From the NCBI GenBank assembly GCA_009921765.1, contig RFXC01000134.1, forward strand, positions 1-11,809: a DNA stretch of 11,809 nt, in the 5' to 3' direction. The stretch comes from Betaproteobacteria bacterium. GTDB lineage: Bacteria > Pseudomonadota > Gammaproteobacteria > Burkholderiales > Burkholderiaceae. The position numbers were made by a program, and so were the translations under genes. Under the pieces are notes generated by a model, which saw nothing but the letters and a program-made list of their open reading frames with translations, did not search any database and was not told the DNA's origin. Positions 6,889-11,809 of the stretch are shown here, piece by piece; the first letter of the stretch is position 1; each line of letters begins with the position of its first letter.

Positions 6889-7881
6889 TCAGTCGAGTTG
6901 GATACCGGTTGAGCGGATGAGTGTGTCCCAGCGCGCAAGCTCGCGATCCATGAAGGGCTGCTGCTCGGCCGCGGCAATGTTCATGGGCATGCCGCCTATG
7001 CCCTGAATGCGCGCGATGTATTCGGGCGAGCGCACCAGCGTGCCGATCGCCTCGCGCAGCTTTTCAACCACCGCAGGTGGCGTGGCTGAGGGCGCGAACA
7101 CCGCCATCCAGCTGCCGGCCTCGAAGTCGAGCAGACCGGTTTCGATGAGGGTGGGCGTATCGGGCAGTTGCGGCGAGCGCTGGGTGCTGCTTACGCCCAG
7201 CGCCTTCAGCCGCCCAGCCTGAATGAAGCCTCGGGCGGCGGAAATGTTTTCCATCGTGAAGTGGACCCGGCCGGCGATCATGTCCTGGTGCGCGGGTGCT
7301 GCGCCCTTGTAGTGCACGGTCTCCATCGAGAGGCCGAGTTGCTTCAGAACAATTTCGCCCCAGATATGCTGGGCAGTCCCCACCCCCGCGGTGGCGAAGT
7401 TGTATTTGCCCGGGTTGTCGCGCACCAGACTGACAAACTCGCGAAGGTTGTTGACCGGAAGCGAAGCTGCCACCAGAAACACCGTCGGATAGGTCGCGAG
7501 AAAACCCACTGGCACAAAATCTTTCTTCGCGTCGTAGGGAAGCTTGCGAAACAGCGCGGGATTGAGCGCGATATTGCTCACGCCGCCCAGCATGAGGGTG
7601 TAGCCGTCGGGCGTTGAGCGTGCCACGTGCTCGGTACCAGTGATGGTGCCTGCCCCGGGGCGGTTCTCCACCACCATGTTGACCTTCTGGTCTTCGGTGA
7701 GGCGCTGCGCTACCTGCCGGCCCAAAATATCGAAGCCACCGCCTGCGGCCGTGGGAATCACCAGGCGAATCGGTCTTGACGGGAAGTCTGACTGCGAAGA
7801 CGCCTGGCCCGCCAGACCCAGCATCAGCGCCGAGGTGGCAGCCATCAGCGTGACCTTCACGCGTGATCGGATCATGAACAT
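6889..7881 (-). CDS. Bug/TctC-family periplasmic solute receptor, copy 2
   Basis: A 330-residue TTT-family receptor. The signal peptide is MFMIRSRVKVTLMAATSALM and following residues, with cleavage near 27-30. The mature protein begins DFPSRPIRLVIPTAAGGGFD (32-51) and continues with VVENRPGAGTITG, TPDGYTLMLGG, LPYDAKKDFVPV, NFATAGVGTAQHIWGE, VHYKGAAPAHQDMIAGRVHF and LPDTPTLIETG, all typical. The frame is open 53 codons further upstream, but that stretch lacks family sequence. GGGAGG (minus strand, 7886-7891) lies 4 nt before the ATG at 7881, with a second possible ATG at 7875. It is followed after 12 nt by VOC copy A and faces away from Bug copy 3 across the shared intergenic region. No membrane subunits are nearby. 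The ligand is probably the precursor or substrate handled by the coupled VOC enzyme, which is inference. Confidence 0.92.
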   Translation of the reverse strand: MFMIRSRVKVTLMAATSALMLGLAGQASSQSDFPSRPIRLVIPTAAGGGFDILGRQVAQRLTEDQKVNMVVENRPGAGTITGTEHVARSTPDGYTLMLGGVSNIALNPALFRKLPYDAKKDFVPVGFLATYPTVFLVAASLPVNNLREFVSLVRDNPGKYNFATAGVGTAQHIWGEIVLKQLGLSMETVHYKGAAPAHQDMIAGRVHFTMENISAARGFIQAGRLKALGVSSTQRSPQLPDTPTLIETGLLDFEAGSWMAVFAPSATPPAVVEKLREAIGTLVRSPEYIARIQGIGGMPMNIAAAEQQPFMDRELARWDTLIRSTGIQLD

Positions 7882-8117
7882 TGCGCCTCCCTGCTCTATC
7901 GTTGATGTTCGTAACGGCATTCTGTGGAAGTCCGGGCGATCGGGCAAGCCTCGAGAGACGCTGCCCCAACGCCACCTGACGCCCGGGCCCGATGGATGAG
8001 ACGCGATATCGCCCGCCACCCGAAGTCGTTGCATAATCATCGGGCCTGCGCGCCGCGTGCCCGCAGGGCCCGGTCATCGATCAAGCGGCCCGCCGCCGCC
8101 CAGGAGGGAGACAGACA
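7882..8117. promoter_or_regulatory. Divergent intergenic region between the two Bug-VOC pairs
   Basis: This 236-nt gap must hold promoters for both directions. Visible elements include a perfect 10-bp palindrome GCGATATCGC (8003-8012), and CATAAT (8032-8037), a possible -10 element for the plus strand without a convincing -35. A near-perfect inverted repeat CGGGCCTGCG / CGCAGGGCCCG (8041-8050 and 8062-8072, one bulge, 11-nt loop) would lie at the 5' end of the plus-strand leader. Strong ribosome-binding sites sit at both edges (minus-strand GGGAGG at 7886-7891, plus-strand AGGAGG at 8102-8107). The palindrome between the divergent genes is a candidate operator. I found no small gene in this gap. 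Confidence 0.45.
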
Positions 8118-9092
8118 GTGATGTTCAAAACAGTGGCCACAGCCGCACTCGCAGCCTGTATCGGCCTCACGGGCGCGCAAGCCCAGGAATGGGCGGCCAA
8201 CAAGCCCATCCGTTTCGTGGTTCCGCAGGTCACCGGTGGCGGGGCCGACGCCATCGGGCGCGCCATCGCGAAAGGCATTTCAGACCAGATCGGCCAGCCC
8301 CTGGTGGTTGAAAACCGGCCGGGTGCCAATGGTGGTGTGGGGGTGGAGTCGCTCATGCGTGCACCCGCCGACGGCTACAGCCTGCTTCTCGTTTTCACCT
8401 CGCTAATGGCGCTCAACCCGGCGGTGTACGCCAAGCTGCCCTACGATCCGCTCAAGGATTTCACCCCGCTCGCAGGCATGTGCGAGGTGCCTCTGGTGGT
8501 GATGGCCAGCAATGCGGTAAACGCCCGCGATGCAGCCGAGCTGGTGAAGCTCGAGCGGTCGCAGCCTGGCAAGATCGACGCAGCCTCGAGCGGCAACGGC
8601 GCCTTCTCGCATCTGCTGATCGAAATGATGAACGCCAAGACCGGCACCCGCTTCACGCACATTCCATTCAAGGGCGAGGCGCCTGCCGTTCAGCATCTGA
8701 TGGGCGACCACGGGCCCATCATCTACATCGGTACCCCGGCACTCGCCATTGCCCACCAGAACTCGGGCCGCCTCAAACTGCTCGCCGTCACCACGCAGAA
8801 ACGCATGCCGCAGCTTCCCGAGGTGCGCACGCTTGCCGAGCAAGGGTTCACCGAATTCAACGAAAGCTTCTGGTACGGCGTGGTGGTGTCGTCCGCCACC
8901 CCGCCCAACATCGCCGCCGCGCTCCAGCGTCATGCGCAGCAGGCGGCCAATCAGCCTGCCGTACAGGAACAACTCGGCCGCCACGGTTGTGGTCCGCTGC
9001 CCCTCAGCGCCGCCGACTTCGACAAGCGAATTCGCTCCGATCACGCCAAATACACCGGCATCGCACGCGCTGTCGGCATGAAAGTGGACTGA
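8118..9092 (+). CDS. Bug/TctC-family periplasmic solute receptor, copy 3
   Basis: A 324-residue TTT-family receptor. The signal peptide (residues 1-22) ends in the classical GAQAQ cleavage site, so export is by Sec. The mature part has NKPIRFVVPQVTGGGADAIG near 28-47, VVENRPGANGGVG, APADGYSLLL, LPYDPLKDFTPL, KIDAASSGNGAFSHL, THIPFKGEAPAVQHLMG and LPEVRTLAEQG, all family features. AGGAGG (8102-8107) precedes two adjacent possible starts, GTG at 8118 (10-nt spacing) and ATG at 8121 (13 nt); the difference is one residue. It is followed after 6 nt by VOC copy B, then the FAA hydrolase and SelO genes, which likely form one operon. As with the other two copies, no TctA/TctB genes are visible. The ligand is not identifiable from sequence. 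Confidence 0.92.
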   Translation: MMFKTVATAALAACIGLTGAQAQEWAANKPIRFVVPQVTGGGADAIGRAIAKGISDQIGQPLVVENRPGANGGVGVESLMRAPADGYSLLLVFTSLMALNPAVYAKLPYDPLKDFTPLAGMCEVPLVVMASNAVNARDAAELVKLERSQPGKIDAASSGNGAFSHLLIEMMNAKTGTRFTHIPFKGEAPAVQHLMGDHGPIIYIGTPALAIAHQNSGRLKLLAVTTQKRMPQLPEVRTLAEQGFTEFNESFWYGVVVSSATPPNIAAALQRHAQQAANQPAVQEQLGRHGCGPLPLSAADFDKRIRSDHAKYTGIARAVGMKVD

Positions 9093-9098
9093 CCCATC

Positions 9099-9635
9099 AT
9101 GAAACCGCAACTGAAGCATGTTGGCATCTACGTCAACGACATTGACCGCATGGAGCAGTTCTACACCCGTGTATTTGATCTCAAGGTGACCGATCGTGGG
9201 CAAGTCCCCCGCCTCGACAACCGTCAGATCGTGTTCATGAGTGGTGCGGTTGACGCCCACCATCAGATGGTGCTGCTGGCAGGCAAAGACCCCGCAAGCG
9301 GGCCCAGCGTCGTATTCCAGTTTTCGTTCTACCTGGAATCGCTGTCCGAACTGCGCACCATTCGCGACCGGTTGCAGGCCGAGGGCGCCACCGACATCAA
9401 AGCCATCTGCCACGGCAACGCCTGGTCGGTCTATGCCCAAGACCCTGAGGGCAATGGCCTGGAGGCGTATCTCGACACCCCCTGGCATGTGCCGCAGCCC
9501 CATGGCGTACCCTTCGATCTGTCGCAGAGTGACGAGACGATCATGGCGCAAACGCTCGCGCATGTGAAGGCAACGCCCGGATTCCGCCACCGCGACGACT
9601 GGATGCGCGAGCAGGCCCAGTTGCTGAACGCTTGA
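9099..9635 (+). CDS. VOC-fold enzyme, extradiol dioxygenase-like, copy B
   Basis: A 178-residue VOC protein paralogous to the one at 6295-6876. Shared features are LKHVGIYVNDIDRMEQFY with His7, VTDRG, AHHQMVL with His54-His55, and HGNAWSVYAQDPEGNGLEAY with His105, Tyr112 and Glu122. The tail DTPWHVPQPHGVPFD and PGFRHRDDW is also common to both. The position of the second metal His of extradiol dioxygenases is again Gln (FQFSFYL, Gln74). It starts 6 nt after the Bug copy 3 stop, so translation is probably coupled. The FAA-hydrolase gene follows by 37 nt. Ring cleavage followed by C-C bond hydrolysis would be a sensible sequence of reactions, but both the reaction and substrate are inferred. 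A non-dioxygenase VOC activity remains possible because of the altered metal site. Confidence 0.87.
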   Translation: MKPQLKHVGIYVNDIDRMEQFYTRVFDLKVTDRGQVPRLDNRQIVFMSGAVDAHHQMVLLAGKDPASGPSVVFQFSFYLESLSELRTIRDRLQAEGATDIKAICHGNAWSVYAQDPEGNGLEAYLDTPWHVPQPHGVPFDLSQSDETIMAQTLAHVKATPGFRHRDDWMREQAQLLNA

Positions 9636-9672
9636 TCGACCCCTTCCCTCACCCCACGGAGCCCTTCTTTCC

Positions 9673-10563
9673 ATGAAACTCGTCTGCTACCGACACGGCG
9701 GCGCCACCCACTACGGCGCGGTCAAAGACAACGGCAAGGTTGTTGACCTGGGCACGCGCCTGGGCGCGCAGTATCCCGACATCGTTTCCTTCATCGCAGG
9801 CGATGGTCAGGCAATCGCCCGCCAGGTGGTGGCCACTGAACCCGGCGACTTCGATTACGACGCGCTTGATCTGCTGCCAGTCGTTCCCAACCCTGGAAAA
9901 ATCCTTTGCGTGGGTCTCAATTATCACGACCATGTTGACGAAGCCAACCGCACCATCGGCAATCGCAAGGTCCCTGACCGTCCGATGATCTTCGGTCGCT
10001 GGCCTGAATCGCTCGCCTCGCACCGCAAGCCCATCACCCGCCCGCGCATCTCGCAAATGTTCGACTGGGAAGCCGAAATGCTGGTGGTGATGGGACGCGA
10101 AACCGGCCGCTATGTGAAGGCCGAGGACGCACTCCAGTATGTGTTTGGCTATTCATGCTTCAACGAATCCTGCATGCGCGACTACCAGCGCCACTCCAGC
10201 CAGATCACGCCGGGAAAGAATTTCGAGAACACGGGGTCAAGCGGCCCCTGGCTGGTCACCGCCGACGAAATTGCCGATCCGATGAACCTTGAGATCACCA
10301 TGCGTCTCAATGGCGAGGTCATGCAGCACGCCAACACCAGTCAGATGATTTTCTCGGTTCAGAAGATCATCGAATACGTCACCGAGTGGACGCCTCTCAA
10401 GCCGGGCGATCTGATCGTGAGCGGCACCATGGGCGGCGTGGGCTTTGCCCGCACCCCTCCGATCTTCATGAAGCCAGGCGACATCGCGGAGGTGGAGATC
10501 GAGAAAATCGGTGTGCTGCGCAACACGATCGAGGATGAGGACCCGAAACTTGGTCCGCGCTGA
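9673..10563 (+). CDS. Fumarylacetoacetate hydrolase (FAH) family protein
   Basis: A 296-residue cytoplasmic enzyme of the FAH superfamily, whose members hydrolyse C-C bonds in acylpyruvates or decarboxylate or isomerise related keto acids using a divalent metal. The entry motif PGKILCVGLNYHDHVDE is at 74-90. The metal-binding strand DWEAEMLVVMGR (131-142) carries Glu133 and Glu135. GYSCFNESCMRDYQRH (159-174) is where the family normally has an Asp ligand in an ND pair; here it is Asn164-Glu165. GKNFENTGSSGPW (181-193) and SGTMGGVGFARTPP (250-263) complete the active site. The residues before 70 form the usual small N-terminal domain. GGAG (9658-9661) precedes ATG 9673 by 11 nt. It sits between VOC copy B and selO, consistent with handling a ring-cleavage product. 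The exact reaction cannot be assigned. Confidence 0.9.
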   Translation: MKLVCYRHGGATHYGAVKDNGKVVDLGTRLGAQYPDIVSFIAGDGQAIARQVVATEPGDFDYDALDLLPVVPNPGKILCVGLNYHDHVDEANRTIGNRKVPDRPMIFGRWPESLASHRKPITRPRISQMFDWEAEMLVVMGRETGRYVKAEDALQYVFGYSCFNESCMRDYQRHSSQITPGKNFENTGSSGPWLVTADEIADPMNLEITMRLNGEVMQHANTSQMIFSVQKIIEYVTEWTPLKPGDLIVSGTMGGVGFARTPPIFMKPGDIAEVEIEKIGVLRNTIEDEDPKLGPR

Positions 10564-10575
10564 GCGGCGCAGCCG

Positions 10576-11809
10576 ATGACGTCAATCGGCTGGCGGTTCG
10601 ACCACAGCTACGCCCGCCTGCCCGAGGTGATGTTTGCCCGGGCGGCGCCGGCGCGCGCGCGCGCACCGAAGCTGGTGCTTTTCAACCATGCGCTCGCGCG
10701 CTCGTTGGGTCTGGACGCCACTGCGGCCGATCCGCAGGCGCTCGCGGCAACCTTCTCGGGTGCCGCGCTGCCCGAGGGTTCGCTGCCCATCGCTCAGGCT
10801 TACGCTGGCCACCAGTTTGGCCATTTCGCGATGCTCGGCGACGGCCGCGCGCTCCTGGTGGGCGAGCACCTCTGCCCGGATGGGCAACGGGTGGATATCC
10901 AGTTCAAGGGGTCCGGGCCCACCCCATTTTCCCGCCGTGGCGATGGCCGCGCAGCACTTGGCCCCATGCTGAGGGAGTATGTGATCAGCGAGGCCATGCA
11001 CGCGCTCGGCATTCCAACCACGCGGAGCCTCGCGGTCGTGGCAACCGGCGAGGCTGTGTTCCGCGAGAGCTTGCTCGACGGTGCGGTGCTCACCCGTGTT
11101 GCGGGCAGTCATCTGCGGGTTGGAACCTTCGAATATGTCGCAGCGCGAAACGAACCCGAGCTCCTTACTGCGCTGACCGACTACACCATTGCCCGGCACT
11201 ATCCCGAGTGTGCTGCCGCGGAGCGCCCCGCGCTCGCCCTCCTGGAAGCCGTGATCGATCGGCAGGCGGCCCTCATTGTGGAATGGCTGCGGGTGGGGTT
11301 CATCCATGGCGTCATGAACACCGACAACATGAGCCTCTGTGGCGAGACGATTGATTACGGACCCTGCGCCTTTCTGGAGCGCTACGACCCCGGCACCGCT
11401 TTCAGTTCGATCGATCACGCAAAGCGCTATGCGTTCAACAACCAGCCTTCGATCGCGCAGTGGAACCTTGCGCGCTTCGCCGAGGCCCTGCTGCCCGCGA
11501 TCGATTCCGACCCCGACCAGGCGCTCGCGCTGGCCGAGGCGGCCATCAACCGATTTGCTGACCTCTACCGTGCGCGCCAGGTCGACATGATGCGCAACAA
11601 GCTGGGGCTGTCCGGCGAGGTCGAGGGCGACGAGGCGCTGATCAGCGATTTTCTGGACTGGATGCGCGACGCCGACGCCGATTACACGAACAGTTTTTCC
11701 ATGCTTGGCAGCGGCCATATCGACCCAGCCCGACTGACGGCCGATCCGCGCCTGGCAACCTGGCATGCTCGGTGGCAGGCACGACTACGGGATGGCTCCG
11801 AGCCCATGA
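10576..11809 (+). CDS. selO: SelO/YdiU protein adenylyltransferase, C-terminus beyond the window
   Basis: The first 411 codons of a SelO (YdiU, UPF0061) protein, a pseudokinase-fold enzyme that transfers AMP to Ser/Thr/Tyr of target proteins. Family members are about 480-500 residues, so roughly 70-90 are missing beyond the window. Motifs are AYAGHQFGHFAMLGDGRA (75-92), QFKGSGPTPFSRRGDGRA (109-126) with Lys111, MLREYVISEAMHALGIPTTR (131-150) with Glu134, and FIHGVMNTDNMSLCGETIDYG (242-262). The last contains the catalytic/metal residues Asp250, Asn251 and Asp260. All expected key residues visible here are intact. The ATG at 10576 lies 12 nt after the FAH-family stop, with only a weak ribosome-binding site, suggesting coupling or readthrough. 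SelO is linked to redox stress in studied species; its place behind catabolic genes may be incidental. The proteobacterial C-terminal cysteine motif cannot be checked. Confidence 0.94.
   Translation, partial: MTSIGWRFDHSYARLPEVMFARAAPARARAPKLVLFNHALARSLGLDATAADPQALAATFSGAALPEGSLPIAQAYAGHQFGHFAMLGDGRALLVGEHLCPDGQRVDIQFKGSGPTPFSRRGDGRAALGPMLREYVISEAMHALGIPTTRSLAVVATGEAVFRESLLDGAVLTRVAGSHLRVGTFEYVAARNEPELLTALTDYTIARHYPECAAAERPALALLEAVIDRQAALIVEWLRVGFIHGVMNTDNMSLCGETIDYGPCAFLERYDPGTAFSSIDHAKRYAFNNQPSIAQWNLARFAEALLPAIDSDPDQALALAEAAINRFADLYRARQVDMMRNKLGLSGEVEGDEALISDFLDWMRDADADYTNSFSMLGSGHIDPARLTADPRLATWHARWQARLRDGSEPM
10651..10664. repeat. Dinucleotide (GC)7 run inside selO
   Basis: Seven consecutive GC units lie in the coding region and encode alternating Ala-Arg near residue 26-30 of SelO. 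Such runs can slip or adopt Z-DNA, but at this length and GC content the run may be chance. Confidence 0.6.

Noticed and set aside
7882..8040. N-terminal extension of Bug copy 2 to 8040
   Set aside because: The added 53 residues resemble no signal peptide. A strong ribosome-binding site and proper signal sequence start at 7881.
8403..9674. 423-codon minus-strand frame opposite Bug copy 3 and VOC copy B
   Set aside because: It crosses two well-supported + strand genes and shows no domain of its own.
10582..11766. 394-codon open frame on the minus strand opposite selO
   Set aside because: The + strand has an intact SelO frame with all its motifs. The opposite frame has low-complexity composition typical of GC-rich shadows.

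Overview
The window looks like a chromosomal segment of a high-GC betaproteobacterium, most probably a member of the Burkholderiales (Alcaligenaceae or Comamonadaceae-like). This rests on strong GC bias at third codon positions, three periplasmic Bug (TctC-type) solute receptors within about 4 kb, and the mix of LysR, CoA-transferase, VOC-fold and FAA-hydrolase genes typical of that order's catabolic regions. I see no tRNA, rRNA, CRISPR, transposase or phage gene. The genus cannot be fixed from sequence reading alone.

Left part (1-2180): the N-terminus of an FAD-dependent monooxygenase runs leftwards out of the window and is divergent from a LysR-type regulator. A clear sigma70-like promoter and an imperfect dyad lie between them. 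An epoxide-hydrolase/haloalkane-dehalogenase-type alpha/beta hydrolase follows on the + strand.

Centre left (2182-6220): a predicted promoter with two dyads sits just after the hydrolase stop. It leads into a tight + strand unit: membrane urate:cytochrome c oxidoreductase (puuD), 5-hydroxyisourate hydrolase (uraH), a class III CoA-transferase starting 4 nt after uraH, and a Bug receptor. The first two genes catalyse consecutive steps from urate towards allantoin. The role of the last two in that unit is unexplained.

Centre right (6242-9635): two Bug-VOC gene pairs face away from each other across a roughly 236-bp intergenic region. The minus pair is Bug (7881-6889) then VOC (6876-6295). The plus pair is Bug (8118-9092) then VOC (9099-9635). 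The two VOC proteins are clear paralogues and share an unusual Gln where extradiol dioxygenases normally have the second metal-binding His. The arrangement looks like an inverted duplication of a receptor-enzyme module. It is the most distinctive structure in the window.

Right end (9673-11809): the plus pair continues into an FAA-hydrolase-family enzyme and, 12 nt later, a SelO/YdiU protein adenylyltransferase that runs off the window. Together the monooxygenase, VOC enzymes, FAA hydrolase, CoA-transferase and receptors suggest uptake and oxidative breakdown of aromatic or other organic acids, next to urate catabolism. No substrate can be named from the sequence. Nearly every gap between genes is short; the only intergenic stretches with noticeable structure are 168-261, 2181-2269, 6221-6294 and 7882-8117.
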